Positions 23,308 to 33,148 are shown, counted from the first letter of the stretch. The stretch: 33,338 nucleotides of DNA from Andeanibacterium sp035497315 (GCA_035497315.1 DATJDU010000040.1:1-33338), one strand, 5' to 3'. Numbers and translations are program-made. Notes: generated from the sequence alone by a model not told the origin.

Positions 23308-24870
23308 ATGGCCAGCGCCGCCCAGCTTCGGCCCCAGGCTCGAAATGGAGATTTCACCGCCGGGCCGCTTACCGGCAGCAAGTTGATCCTTGCGGCGCTG
23401 GCAATCGGCCTCGGCAATTTCCTCGTCGTGCTCGACACGACGATCGCGAATGTTTCGGTTCCGACGATTGCGGGCGCGCTCGGCGTGTCTTCCTCGCAAG
23501 GCACATGGGTCATCACATCCTATGCGGTTGCCGAGGCGATCACCGTGCCGCTCACCGGCTGGCTCTCCAAACGGTTCGGCGCGCAGCGCGTGTTCATCAC
23601 CTGCTATCTCGCCTTTGCACTTATTTCCCTCCTGTGCGGGCTTTCCGGTTCGCTCGGCACACTGATCGGCGGACGCGTCCTGCTCGGCCTGGTCGGTGGG
23701 CCGATCATGCCTCTTTCCCAGATGCTGCTGCTGCGCATATTCCCGCCCGAGAAGGCGACGCAGGGCACTGTCATCTGGGCCATGACCACCTTGATCGGGC
23801 CGGTAGCAGGGCCGATCCTGGGCGGCATAATCTGCGACGGCATAGGCTGGCAGTGGATTTTCTTCATCAAGGTTCCCGTCGCAGCGGCGGGCGGCCTGGC
23901 CGTTCTCTATCTGCTGCGCGGCCAGCCGGACCCTACCCAGCGCGCCACGATCGACAAGGTCGGCCTTGGCCTGCTGATCCTGTGGGTTGCCGCGCTCCAG
24001 ATCACGCTGGATGAAGGCCGCAATCACGACTGGTTTGCGTCTGCCGAAATCCGCTGGCTGGCGGCCATCGCAGCGATCGGCTTCGTCGCCTTCCTGATCT
24101 GGGAACTGACGGAGAAGAACCCGATCGTCGATCTGAAGATATTCCGCCATCGCGGCTTCGTCGCATCGAGCATCACTTATGCGGTCGGGTTTGGGGGATT
24201 CTTCGCCAGCATTGTGATCCTGCCGCTCTGGCTGCAACAGAACATGGGCTACACTGCCACCTGGGCAGGCTATGCGACGGGCATCATGGGCATCTTTGCG
24301 GTGATATCCGCCCCAGGCGTCGGCAAGGCCGTGGAGAAGATCGACCCTCGGCTGGTTATTTCGCTCGGCATCCTTGGCCTGGGCATTGTGACGGCGTGGC
24401 GCATGACGTTCAATTCCGATGTCACCTTCTGGCAGATGGCCTGGCCCACGCTCCTTACCGGGCCGTTCATGGTCATGTTCTTCATCCCGGTGATAGGCCT
24501 GGCGATGGCCAGCGTCAGCCCCGAAGAACAGGCCAATGCGGCTGGTCTTTCGAACTTCATGCGGACTTTGGCCGGCGCATTCGCGACTTCGCTGGTGCAG
24601 ACCGGATGGGCCAACGCGGCGCGGGAGAACCAGACCGAACTTGCAGGCGCGATGCATCAGGGCCAGCCGACGCTGGACGGAATGACGGCTGGGGGCATGT
24701 CGCTTGAAAGCGCGACGGCAATGCTCACCAGAATCGTCGAGGGGCAAAGCGTGATGCTGGCGACGCTCAACATGTTCGCGATCATCACCCTGTGTTTCGC
24801 CTTCGCTGCCACGCTGATCTGGTTTGCCCCGAAGCCCAGGGGGCCGATCGACACCAGCGGAGCGCATTAG
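23308..24870 (+). CDS. MFS multidrug exporter, DHA2 family (EmrB type)
   Basis: 520 residues with about 14 predicted membrane helices, the DHA2 number. Visible motifs: L-D-T-T-I-A-N-V-S-V-P in helix 1 (motif D1), G-W-L-S-K-R-F-G-A-Q-R (motif A) after helix 2, and G-P-V-A-G-P-I-L-G-G in helix 5 (motif C of drug/proton antiporters). It exports substrates with the proton gradient, in complex with the EmrA-like adaptor and the outer-membrane protein. GGAG precedes the ATG. It is the last gene of the TetR-controlled operon. Substrate not predictable. Confidence 0.93.
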   Translation: MASAAQLRPQARNGDFTAGPLTGSKLILAALAIGLGNFLVVLDTTIANVSVPTIAGALGVSSSQGTWVITSYAVAEAITVPLTGWLSKRFGAQRVFITCYLAFALISLLCGLSGSLGTLIGGRVLLGLVGGPIMPLSQMLLLRIFPPEKATQGTVIWAMTTLIGPVAGPILGGIICDGIGWQWIFFIKVPVAAAGGLAVLYLLRGQPDPTQRATIDKVGLGLLILWVAALQITLDEGRNHDWFASAEIRWLAAIAAIGFVAFLIWELTEKNPIVDLKIFRHRGFVASSITYAVGFGGFFASIVILPLWLQQNMGYTATWAGYATGIMGIFAVISAPGVGKAVEKIDPRLVISLGILGLGIVTAWRMTFNSDVTFWQMAWPTLLTGPFMVMFFIPVIGLAMASVSPEEQANAAGLSNFMRTLAGAFATSLVQTGWANAARENQTELAGAMHQGQPTLDGMTAGGMSLESATAMLTRIVEGQSVMLATLNMFAIITLCFAFAATLIWFAPKPRGPIDTSGAH

Positions 24871-25227
24871 GCCGTGATCGGTGGGGTGATGTGTCACCTT
24901 TGCGAGCAGGAAAATGCCTTGTTCTGTGAACAGCGCCCCATCCCTGTATTGCGCAGTTTCAAGCCGTTTTTCCCAGCTTTGTGCCGTTTCGGGTGTCACC
25001 TTCCATTTCGGGTTTTCGTGCAGGCCCTGCGCGCTCCCGAAAGCCGGGCTGACGCGGGCTGGAGTGGCACGAGGCAGGAGGGCGGAGGCAGGGCCGTTCA
25101 TCGCGCAGGATAAAGGCCCTCAGGAGATATGTAGGAAAGTGTTTTCTGGCGGGGCCAATGGAACCGGCCCAGCCACTTCCCTTCACCCTATGCCCCCTCT
25201 CGCCAGACAGGAAGGTGCCAATCACCG
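24871..25227. other. Intergenic stretch without a convincing gene
   Basis: 357 bp between the exporter stop and the receptor's terminator; the flanking genes converge. A minus-strand reading starting at 25101 has protein-like composition for its first ~75 codons (a Lys/Glu/Thr-rich stretch), but continues as arginine-rich antisense of the exporter and has no convincing ribosome site. It could be a decayed gene end. I see no transposon ends, tRNA or repeat. Confidence 0.35.
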
Positions 25228-25262
25228 AAAAAAACGGGCGGGGGGTGAGTAGCCCCCGCCCG
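25228..25262 (-). terminator. Intrinsic terminator of the TonB-dependent receptor gene
   Basis: In minus-strand sense a 10-bp perfect GC stem (CGGGCGGGGG/CCCCCGCCCG arms at 25253-25262 and 25235-25244) with an 8-nt loop is followed by seven U residues (25228-25234), 43 nt past the receptor stop. A textbook terminator. Confidence 0.9.
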
Positions 25263-25305
25263 TATCGAAGATGTGCTTCTTCCTACCAGGAAGCACGGTG
25301 GGAGT

Positions 25306-28300
25306 TCAGAACTTGAGGCCCGCGCCGATATAGAACCGGCGCCCCAGCACATCGTAATTACCGGCATCGTAGCGACCGCCCGGCAGGCGCCCTTCCGCCG
25401 GATCGGCCGAAGTATCGACTGCCATCAGCGGCGGCGCCCGGTCGAACAGATTGTCGACGCCAAAGCGGATCGTGGCCGCACGATTGATCTGATAGGACCC
25501 GGAGAGGCTGAACAGATCATAGGCCGGAGCGCCCGTGATCGTGGTCCCGCCCGCGCGCGTAACCGCAGTGACATGCGCAATGGCAGGCTTGTGCTGCCAT
25601 TGCAGGCTGATGGTCGCCGGGCCGACCGCATAGTTGAAGCGCGTGAACAGCTTCCAGCGATAGGACCCTGCCTGTGTACCTACTTCGCCGCCGCCGGTCG
25701 TGCCGGCATAGTCGATGAGCGGAACCGCAACTTCGTCAGCCGTCGTCGCAAACTTGTCCAGGTAGGTGAACTGCACGTTGGTGGAGAAACGGCCCGGCAG
25801 GCCGATCCCGCCATCCTTGAAACGGATGCCCCAATCGAGCTGAACGTCGACGCCGGCCGTCTCCACCCGGCCCGCATTACCGTAGTTCACCAGGACATTG
25901 ACCACTTCGCCGGTCTGCGAGTCCCGAATGATGCGCGAGCATGCATCATTGACAGAGTAATCCGGGTTGAAGACCGGGGTGAAACATTTGCGGAAGACGG
26001 CGTTGATGTTCTCCTGCGAGATGCCGCCGGAAAGCGTCACATTATAATAATCGATCGCCAGACGCAGGTTGCGCAGCCACTCGCCCTCGAAAGGCGAGGT
26101 AATCACCGCGCCGATCGTATAGGTGGTCGCATCCTCTTCCTTCAGGGCCAGGGCGCCTGACGAAACCGCACGGAAGTAATCGCCGGTGTTCGTGGGATAG
26201 AGACGATCGGCCAGATAGAATTGCGATGCGCCTTCGGCCCCCATCATCGACCGGCAGAGCGCTTCGACCTGCGCGGCGTTGGCGTTACCCGTCGTATCGC
26301 TCGAATCCGGGTTGAGATTGCTGTCGGCACCGATCGGGTTGGCGGAATAATTGCCGAAGAACACCGGATTGGTGATGTTCCCGCGTGAACAGGGATCGCC
26401 ATCCGTCACCTGCGTCTGGGTCTGGGTCCGTGCTGTGAACAGCTCACCCAGATTGGGTGCACGGCTGGCCTTCTGATAGCCGCCACGGAAGCGCAGCCAG
26501 TCAAACGGCGCATATTCGCCATTGAACTTGTAAGTGCTGACTGTTCCCACCGAACGATAGTCCGACAGGCGATAACCAAGCTCCAGTGTCAGTGCCTTGG
26601 CAAATGGCAGATCCGCCAGCACCGGAATGAGCACTTCGCCATAGATCTCCTTGACCGCCGTCGTCCCTTCGGTGCTCGCCTGCGGGAAGCCGCCATTCAC
26701 GGTCTCGTAAAAGGCAGAGCCATCCGTCATCGCGGAATCGCCATGGAACCTGATCTTGTTGACGCGATATTCGGCGCCCAGAGCGAAGCGCAGCTGGCCA
26801 TAGGGCAGGTCGAAAAGCCCGCCCTGCAAATTGGCCTGAACATCCTGCTGTGTCAGACGGTTTTCAAGCTGCGCATCGACAGCCACTGCCAGGCCGCAAT
26901 CGGCCGTGTAGCTGGACGAGGACGTGAACGGGCTCAGGCCACTCTGGCAACTCGCGCTCGCACCGTTGCGATTGCCACCCAGCGGTGTGCCATTTCCGGT
27001 GAAGCTCGAATTATAGCCGTAGTTGGGCGCATTCAAAACGGCAGCAAGGCGCTCTACCGAGAGATATCCGTAGAGTTCGGTCCGCGCCGTGGTCTCGCCA
27101 TGCGAGCCAAAGACTTCCCAGGTCCAGTCGGTGCCGGGGATCTTCCCCTCAAGGCCGAGCAGCATCTGATAGGTCTGGTTGTGGTTTCTGGTCGTGCGGC
27201 GGGCGATGTCGCCGGGAATGAGGTTCACGTAGAAGGGCTGGGTCGCCGCCGCTCCGGTCCTGCTGCCGAGCAGCAGCGCCAGCTCGTCTGGAACCGGAAA
27301 CACTTGGCTGTTCGTACAACCGCCGATGACCGGGCAATCCAGGCCGAATTTGCCTGTCCCCACACCGCCCGGTGATGTCACGCCGCGGGCAAGGAAGTCA
27401 GGGTTGGTGTAGGTTATCCCGCCGATAGTGGAACCTATGGATGACGGCGTACCGATTACCGAATTGCCCGTGTAGATTTCATCATTATGCGGAATCGCAG
27501 TGCCCAGAGAGCCCAGGGCCACGGTGTTGAGCGACAACGAAACTGTCTCGGTCGACGCATAGGATACCTGGCCGAATGCGGAAATGTTGTCCGTAACGTC
27601 GTATCGGCCATTGGCGAAGAATGAGTAGCGCGACTGCGGCGACGAGAGCAGCAAATCATCGATATTGTTCGCGATCAGACCGGTTCCGAGCAGCTTGCGC
27701 TCGATCCCGTCAATCGCGCCGGACGATGCCTCGTCATAACCGTAGAACAGCGGCGTATAGACGCCGCCGGGCGACGTCGAACTGTTCAGGAAGAGCGAAT
27801 TGTTCCCGTTGAGATAGAAAGACGTGGAATTGGGAACGGTGATACCTGACGGCACACCTTTGCCGTGAAACAGATCGTTCACGGCTTGCGTCGTCGGACG
27901 GCCGGCAGCCGGGAACGAGATGTAATTCTGTTCGAGGAAGTATTCCGTACCGGCGGTATTGGGACTCTGCGCCAGTTCCACGTTCCAGGGCCGATCGAGC
28001 GTCCGGACTGACTCGCGATCATAATATTCCATGCCCAGCATGACGTTTCCGCGCCCGCCGTCGAGTTCCGCACCCATAAGCGCAGATACGCGATATTGGG
28101 CACCATCCCCGCGTTCATTCAGGGAATACTGGCCGTCCAGGGCAATGCCCTTGAAATTCTTCTTGAGAATGAAATTGACGACACCGCCGACGGCGTCCGC
28201 GCCATAGGTCGACGAGGCACCGCCGGAGATCACTTCCACACGCTCGACAGCGGCGGACGGGATGGTGTTAATATCCACCACGCCCGAACCATTGATCGGC

Positions 28301-28704
28301 GTGGGGCGCCGGCCATCGATAAGGACCAGGTTCCGGTTGGCGCCCAGCTGACGGAGGCTGACCGTTGCAACGCCGATGGTGACATTGGCGTTCGCCTGCA
28401 ATCCCTGCGTATCGAACTGGGTAAGCGCCGGCGCAAACTGCGGCAGCTTGTTGAGATTTGCCTCGATATTGATCGCGCTGCTCTCTTCAAGCAGGTCCGC
28501 GCCCACGGTCACGATGGGACTGGTGGCTGTGAAGTCCTTGCGGATGATGCGCGATCCGGTCACGATGATCGGCGCTGCATCTTCTTCGTCAACAGCCGCC
28601 GGGGCTTCCTGCCCATATGCGGGTGCAACGGTCAGACAGGTCGAGACGCTGATTGCCGTGCAAAGCGATGCCACACGGAAATTCTTCAGAAAATGTGCCT
28701 TCAT
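25306..28704 (-). CDS. TonB-dependent outer-membrane receptor
   Basis: 1132 residues, long for the family. A signal peptide (about 32 residues, ending Ala-Tyr-Gly-Gln) leads to a short acidic Ala/Glu-rich stretch and the TonB box-like I-I-V-T-G-S-R-I. Next come the plug domain with L-I-D-G-R-R-P and V-E-V-I-S-G-G-A-S-S-T-Y-G-A-D-A-V-G-G-V-V-N, and a 22-strand barrel ending in aromatic Phe. The start is the ATG at 28702-28704, preceded by GGAGGGGG; an ATG seven codons earlier would place that site inside the gene. It lacks a SusD-like partner. The substrate is unknown. It is divergent from a periplasmic-propeller sensor kinase, so transcription is probably controlled by that system. Confidence 0.92.
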   Translation of the reverse strand: MKAHFLKNFRVASLCTAISVSTCLTVAPAYGQEAPAAVDEEDAAPIIVTGSRIIRKDFTATSPIVTVGADLLEESSAINIEANLNKLPQFAPALTQFDTQGLQANANVTIGVATVSLRQLGANRNLVLIDGRRPTPINGSGVVDINTIPSAAVERVEVISGGASSTYGADAVGGVVNFILKKNFKGIALDGQYSLNERGDGAQYRVSALMGAELDGGRGNVMLGMEYYDRESVRTLDRPWNVELAQSPNTAGTEYFLEQNYISFPAAGRPTTQAVNDLFHGKGVPSGITVPNSTSFYLNGNNSLFLNSSTSPGGVYTPLFYGYDEASSGAIDGIERKLLGTGLIANNIDDLLLSSPQSRYSFFANGRYDVTDNISAFGQVSYASTETVSLSLNTVALGSLGTAIPHNDEIYTGNSVIGTPSSIGSTIGGITYTNPDFLARGVTSPGGVGTGKFGLDCPVIGGCTNSQVFPVPDELALLLGSRTGAAATQPFYVNLIPGDIARRTTRNHNQTYQMLLGLEGKIPGTDWTWEVFGSHGETTARTELYGYLSVERLAAVLNAPNYGYNSSFTGNGTPLGGNRNGASASCQSGLSPFTSSSSYTADCGLAVAVDAQLENRLTQQDVQANLQGGLFDLPYGQLRFALGAEYRVNKIRFHGDSAMTDGSAFYETVNGGFPQASTEGTTAVKEIYGEVLIPVLADLPFAKALTLELGYRLSDYRSVGTVSTYKFNGEYAPFDWLRFRGGYQKASRAPNLGELFTARTQTQTQVTDGDPCSRGNITNPVFFGNYSANPIGADSNLNPDSSDTTGNANAAQVEALCRSMMGAEGASQFYLADRLYPTNTGDYFRAVSSGALALKEEDATTYTIGAVITSPFEGEWLRNLRLAIDYYNVTLSGGISQENINAVFRKCFTPVFNPDYSVNDACSRIIRDSQTGEVVNVLVNYGNAGRVETAGVDVQLDWGIRFKDGGIGLPGRFSTNVQFTYLDKFATTADEVAVPLIDYAGTTGGGEVGTQAGSYRWKLFTRFNYAVGPATISLQWQHKPAIAHVTAVTRAGGTTITGAPAYDLFSLSGSYQINRAATIRFGVDNLFDRAPPLMAVDTSADPAEGRLPGGRYDAGNYDVLGRRFYIGAGLKF

Positions 28705-28971
28705 GAGACTGTACCCCCTCCTCATCCCCTGGCATTCATGCTGGCTCGTTCGATGCGAACCTAATGCTTAGATGCCTACGTATTGGCCCAAATTACCCAA
28801 TCGCCCGATGTTGGTAGGAGGGAACGGAAGCCTCCGGCAGACCCGATCCGGCTGCCGCAGACGACACGAAAGGGTATTGCCGCCGAGGCTGGACAGCCTG
28901 AATTCAGCCGGTGGATTAGCGACACCGAAGTCCAGGTTGGCGGCGCTTTATGCGAGAGGATTAAGACAGGC
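28705..28971. promoter_or_regulatory. Divergent promoter region of receptor and sensor kinase
   Basis: 267 bp. The most distinct structure is ATTGG-N10-CCAAT (28782-28801) around the 9-bp near-palindrome TTGGCCCAA, a candidate response-regulator site midway between the genes. I could not assign -35/-10 boxes with confidence. An upstream in-frame TTG (28783) would extend the kinase across most of this region; its codons are Arg/Pro/Gln-rich and I do not favour it. Confidence 0.35.
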
Positions 28972-31900
28972 GTGGGCAAACCTACGAAGCAAAAACAGGA
29001 GAGCAGACGCCAGACAGGGCTGCTGCTAAGAGGCTTACTTCTCTGGATATTGCTCGTCGGCGCCCCCAGCGGCACCGCCGCGTCAACTGCGAAACGCGGC
29101 CTCGGTTTCGAACACTTCATCCACACCACGCTCGAAGCCAAGCATGGCTTGCCCGCCCAGGCGAACTCGATCGTCCAGACGCCCGATGGCTATATGTGGT
29201 TCGGAACGCCCGATGGCCTATTCCGCTACAATGGCCAGACCTTCGAGCGTATTCCTGTCAAGGCCAGGGGCAACTTTACAGACGCCGCGATTATCGAAGC
29301 GATCGTCACGCGGCGCGGAGAGATGTGGCTCGGAACCGGTCAGAATTCGGGCGTCGTCATCTTGCGCAATGGCGCCCTGCAGCAAACCGACATGAGATCG
29401 CCACCCCCCCAGATCACTCATCTGGTGGAAGGGAAAGACGGCACGATCTGGGCCGCCTCCAGCGGAAAAACCAAACGCCTGTTTCATTATGCAGTCGGAC
29501 ACTGGCGCCAAGTCGACATAGATCTGGCCATGCCCCCGGGCGCTGTCGCCGACCTTGAAGTAGATCGGCGCGGCGCGCTCTGGGTTTCGCTGGCAGGGCC
29601 CGCAGGCGGTCAACTGGCATATCTGAAATTCGGCAGCAGGCATTTCGAAACCGCAGATGACCGGATCGGCCTTGGCCGGCTGACGCTCGATCCAAATGGC
29701 GGTTTATGGGTGGCCGACAATTTCGGCACACGAATGCTACGGGATTCGAGCGGAGCGCGACCGATCAGGCCTATCGCCTATGCGCCCGTCCCGAATGTCG
29801 GCTTTCCGAGAATAAAATTCGACAACAAAGGCAATATTTGGGGCACTTCCCTCGCCGGCGGCATGTTCCTGATCCCCGAGGCCGGCAAGGCCGGAAACTC
29901 GGGCAGACAGCCTCTAACGCTGAATTACGACAGCCGGATCGGAACGCTGCCGACATTGGACGTCTTCGCCGACCGTGAGGGCAATGTCTGGATATCGAGC
30001 AGCGAGGCACTTCACCGCTTCCACCCCGCCAACGCCGTTCCCGTAACCTCGATACCGAGCCACCCCCGTTCGCCCCAGCGGCTGGCGGTTGCCAACGATG
30101 GCAGCATCTACCTCTTCAGCCTGGGGCATCTTTACCGGATAGAACCAAACGCCGAACCATCGCTCATCGCATCGGACCTCGAAGACAACGCTGTGATCTG
30201 TGCCGCAAGATCGGGTGGCGCGTGGTATCTGGATGGTAAGCGGGCATTGTTATTCGACGGGAACGGGCGCCATGCGATGCCCGGCGATGGCGTCGACGGC
30301 GAAAGGCCTGTCCTGTGCGAAGAGGATGGCTTCGGCCGGCTCTGGTCCCTCTCCAAGGGCACCGTAAGCTGGTTTCGCGATGGCCGCTGGCATCAAGGTT
30401 TCCCGGATCTCACCCAGAGCGATATCTGGGATGCGGCCACAGATCCCTCTGGCGCATTGATTCTCAGCATAGGCGCCAACCGCCTGCTGCGGATCGATGA
30501 AAACACCGTCACACCGATCAAGACCGGCTGGACGGGCAGCATATCCTCGATGCGGAACACGCGTATCGGCCTGCTGGTCAGCCACTCGAACGGCCTGTGG
30601 CGTGCCAGCGCCGACGGCCAGCCCGGTGCCTCCATCACCGCGCGCGCTCTCTCGAAGGCGCGGGACTTCGATCTCGACGAGAACCACTTGTGGGTGTTCG
30701 GCCTTTTCGGCGTCAAGCAGATCGCTACAACCGAACTCGGCAAGAGCTGGGGCAAGGAGCGCGCACCTGCATCGAGCATGGTTTTCGACTGGAGCGAAGG
30801 CTTGCCGGTGGGCAAACAGGACAATGGATTTCGCGGTCGCCAGATCGCGGCCGGAAGCGACGGACGCCTTTGGGTACTGACGCGGACCGGCCCCTATGTG
30901 ATCGACACTCGAAATGTCATCCGCAACGTGACTGCGCCCCCTCTGGCCATTGAGGGCCTGTGGGGCGACGGGCGGATCGCAAGCGCAGACAAGGGCAGGC
31001 AGACGCTCAGAAGCGGCACCCGCTCCGTGCGCATCGCCTACAGCGCATTGAGCTATTCGATGCCGGAGCGCGTACAGTTCAAATATCGCCTGATCGGCGC
31101 CAGCGACGAATGGACTTATGCCGGAAACCGCCATGAGGTGACCTTCGACAATCTGGGCCCCGGAACCTATCGTTTCGAGCTAACCGGCGCAAACGAGGAT
31201 GGCCTCTGGAACAATCAGCCAGCCTCTATCGACTTCACTATCGCCCCCACGTTCCTCCAGTCACCGCTGGTAAAACTCGCAGCGGCCCTGCTGCTGCTTG
31301 TAGCCATTGCCCTGGCCTACCACTGGCGAACCTATATCCTTACCACCCGCGTTCGAAATGCGATGTCGGTGAGATCGGACGAACGCGAACGTATCGCCCG
31401 CGAGTTGCACGACACGCTGCTGCAATCGGTCCAGGGCCTGATCCTGCGTTTCCAGCTGCTCGTCGATCATCTGCCCAAGCACCATCCGTCCCGCGCCGAA
31501 CTGTTCACGACATTGGATCAGGCGGACGAAGTCCTGTCGGAGGGCCGCAAACGCGTTCTGGACCTGCGGTCCTGCCTGCCCCGTTCCAACCTTGAAGACG
31601 TGATCGCAGCCGTGGTGCAACGGCAACTTCCAGCCAGCCGTTTCCAGACCGAGATCCGTACCACCGGGATCGTCATGCCTGTCGAGCCCGTCGTCTTCAA
31701 CGGCTTGATAGATGTTGCGAACGAATGCCTGTTCAACATCCTGCGCCACGCCCAGGCAAGCCGCGTGCGTATCGAAATCCGCTATTGGTCCTCTCAGTTC
31801 GAAATGGAAATCGCCGACAATGGCATCGGGCTCGATGCAAAGGCGATTTCCGATGCCGCCACCACCGGGCATTTCGGTGTCGTGGGCATGCAGGAGCGGA

Positions 31901-32076
31901 TCGCAAAGCTGGGCGGCACGCTTCGGCTTGATTCAGAACCCGGCCATGGAGTGACGATCACCGTCCGGATTCCATCCTCCATTGCATACCGAGCTAAAAA
32001 TGAGCAAACTCCCAAAAAAACATGGGGAGGGTGGCTATGGCTTACCCGGAAGCTTCGCGGTCAAACGGGCGGATAA
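28972..32076 (+). CDS. Sensor histidine kinase with periplasmic two-component propeller domain
   Basis: 1034 residues from the GTG I chose; the start is uncertain. A basic N-terminus and hydrophobic segment (about 18-35) act as signal or anchor. Then about 700 residues hold repeated propeller (Reg_prop) motifs such as D-G-Y-M-W-F-G-T-x-D-G-L-F-R-Y. A Y_Y_Y-type domain (F-K-Y-R-L-I-G, then G-P-G-T-Y-R-F-E-L) precedes one membrane helix (about 764-786), followed by a HisKA_3 domain with catalytic His813 (R-E-L-H-D-T-L-L-Q) and an ATPase domain (N-E-C-L-F-N-I-L-R-H-A, D-N-G-I-G-L-D). AGAGG precedes the GTG by 11 nt. The layout resembles NarX/DesK-class kinases with a large periplasmic sensor; the ligand is unknown. 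It overlaps the regulator gene. Confidence 0.88.
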   Translation: MGKPTKQKQESRRQTGLLLRGLLLWILLVGAPSGTAASTAKRGLGFEHFIHTTLEAKHGLPAQANSIVQTPDGYMWFGTPDGLFRYNGQTFERIPVKARGNFTDAAIIEAIVTRRGEMWLGTGQNSGVVILRNGALQQTDMRSPPPQITHLVEGKDGTIWAASSGKTKRLFHYAVGHWRQVDIDLAMPPGAVADLEVDRRGALWVSLAGPAGGQLAYLKFGSRHFETADDRIGLGRLTLDPNGGLWVADNFGTRMLRDSSGARPIRPIAYAPVPNVGFPRIKFDNKGNIWGTSLAGGMFLIPEAGKAGNSGRQPLTLNYDSRIGTLPTLDVFADREGNVWISSSEALHRFHPANAVPVTSIPSHPRSPQRLAVANDGSIYLFSLGHLYRIEPNAEPSLIASDLEDNAVICAARSGGAWYLDGKRALLFDGNGRHAMPGDGVDGERPVLCEEDGFGRLWSLSKGTVSWFRDGRWHQGFPDLTQSDIWDAATDPSGALILSIGANRLLRIDENTVTPIKTGWTGSISSMRNTRIGLLVSHSNGLWRASADGQPGASITARALSKARDFDLDENHLWVFGLFGVKQIATTELGKSWGKERAPASSMVFDWSEGLPVGKQDNGFRGRQIAAGSDGRLWVLTRTGPYVIDTRNVIRNVTAPPLAIEGLWGDGRIASADKGRQTLRSGTRSVRIAYSALSYSMPERVQFKYRLIGASDEWTYAGNRHEVTFDNLGPGTYRFELTGANEDGLWNNQPASIDFTIAPTFLQSPLVKLAAALLLLVAIALAYHWRTYILTTRVRNAMSVRSDERERIARELHDTLLQSVQGLILRFQLLVDHLPKHHPSRAELFTTLDQADEVLSEGRKRVLDLRSCLPRSNLEDVIAAVVQRQLPASRFQTEIRTTGIVMPVEPVVFNGLIDVANECLFNILRHAQASRVRIEIRYWSSQFEMEIADNGIGLDAKAISDAATTGHFGVVGMQERIAKLGGTLRLDSEPGHGVTITVRIPSSIAYRAKNEQTPKKTWGGWLWLTRKLRGQTGG

Positions 32077-32684
32077 CGACGCTGCTTGTCGACGATCACG
32101 AATTGTTGCGTGATGGTTTACGCGGGCTGATAGATGATCAGCCGGACATTACTGTGGTGGGAGAGCTCGGCGATGGCACAGGCGCGCTCGAACTCGTCCG
32201 GAAATTCAGGCCCAACGTACTCGTCCTGGATTTGCAGATGCCTTGCATGGATGGGCTTGAAGTAACCCGGCAGATCGCGCCCGAGGTACCTTCGACGAAA
32301 ATCCTGGTGCTCTCCACCTTTCACACCAGCGGACAGGCCATCCGCGCCTTCGAAGCGGGCGCAAGCGGATATGTCCTGAAGACCAGTATCCGTCGCGAAC
32401 TCCTCGATGGCATCCGGGCAGTCGCGCGGGGCAAGCGGTTCGTCTGTGCAGAAATTGCCAAGGAAGTGGCCGCCCAATTGTTCGACGAGCGGCTGACCGA
32501 GCGTGAAATCCAGTTGCTGAACCTTATCGCCGAAGGGAACCAGAACAAGCAGATCGCGTGGTCCCTGGATCTGTCGGAAAACACCATAAAGGGTTCGCTG
32601 AAGATCCTGTTCCAGAAGCTGGGCGCCAGGGACCGGACGCATGCGGTAGTGCTGGCATCCCGCCTTGGCTGGATCAGACTTTGA
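32037..32684 (+). CDS. NarL/FixJ-type response regulator
   Basis: 215 residues. Receiver domain: acidic D19-D20, phospho-acceptor D65 (V-L-D-L-Q-M-P), conserved Thr-like T94 and K115. LuxR-type helix-turn-helix at about 150-210 (L-T-E-R-E-I-Q-L-L, then N-K-Q-I-A and S-E-N-T-I-K). It pairs with the HisKA_3 kinase, which is the usual partner class. The ATG at 32037 lies 7 nt after GGGAGG; an ATG five codons earlier has no such site. It overlaps the kinase gene by 40 bases, so translation is coupled. Target genes are inferred to include the divergent receptor. Confidence 0.9.
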   Translation: MAYPEASRSNGRITTLLVDDHELLRDGLRGLIDDQPDITVVGELGDGTGALELVRKFRPNVLVLDLQMPCMDGLEVTRQIAPEVPSTKILVLSTFHTSGQAIRAFEAGASGYVLKTSIRRELLDGIRAVARGKRFVCAEIAKEVAAQLFDERLTEREIQLLNLIAEGNQNKQIAWSLDLSENTIKGSLKILFQKLGARDRTHAVVLASRLGWIRL

Positions 32685-32718
32685 AGGCTACGGCGAAACT
32701 TCCCCGGGAGTGGCAACT

Positions 32719-33108
32719 TCAACCGGCAGGCCAGCGCCGTCGCCAGTTGAGGACATGGGCCGAGGCGAGCAGGACCGCGCCGGTGCTGGTGATGACGGCT
32801 TCGAAGACCGGATCGCCGACGACAAGGCCCAGCCCCATGATGCAGAGCCCTGCCGCCCCCAGCCAGAATGGCCCGTAGAGCACCCGTCCGCGGGCGGCCT
32901 TGATGAGCACCATGAGGCTGAACGGAAAGGCGAAGGCGAAGACCCAGAGGTGGAAGGATTCCGGCACGTTCAGCCAAGCCGACCAGGCGGGCAACAGTGC
33001 GATCACGATCGGCAGGGCGAGGCAATGGATGAGGCAGGCAAAGGAAACTCCGATGGCCAGGCTGTCCGACAGGTCTTTCAAACGACCGGGCTTGTTGATG
33101 ATGTACAT
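32719..33108 (-). CDS. MerC-like membrane protein
   Basis: 129 residues with four membrane segments (about 16-36, 45-65, 72-98, 101-120). The first carries S-x-x-C-L-I-H-C-L-A-L-P, the cysteine pair of the MerC family, and the protein ends in a basic Arg/Trp tail. Classical MerC moves mercuric ion, but chromosomal MerC-domain proteins without other mer genes are common, and no merA, merR or merT lies here. The ribosome site before the ATG is weak. A Zur-like palindrome 41 bp upstream suggests zinc-responsive control (inference). It converges on the response-regulator gene with a 34-bp gap. Confidence 0.82.
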   Translation of the reverse strand: MYIINKPGRLKDLSDSLAIGVSFACLIHCLALPIVIALLPAWSAWLNVPESFHLWVFAFAFPFSLMVLIKAARGRVLYGPFWLGAAGLCIMGLGLVVGDPVFEAVITSTGAVLLASAHVLNWRRRWPAG

Positions 33109-33148
33109 GGGCTTCGGATCTCTTTTGCAGCGAGGGAACCTTAGTGAT

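Noticed and set aside
22996..25101. 701-codon open frame on the minus strand
   Set aside because: Most of it is antisense to the EmrA/EmrB genes, with Arg/Asp/His-rich composition and no known family. Only its first part outside those genes is listed as a possible remnant.
32719..33108. Mercury resistance operon
   Set aside because: Only a MerC-like protein is present; no merR, merT, merP or merA is nearby.
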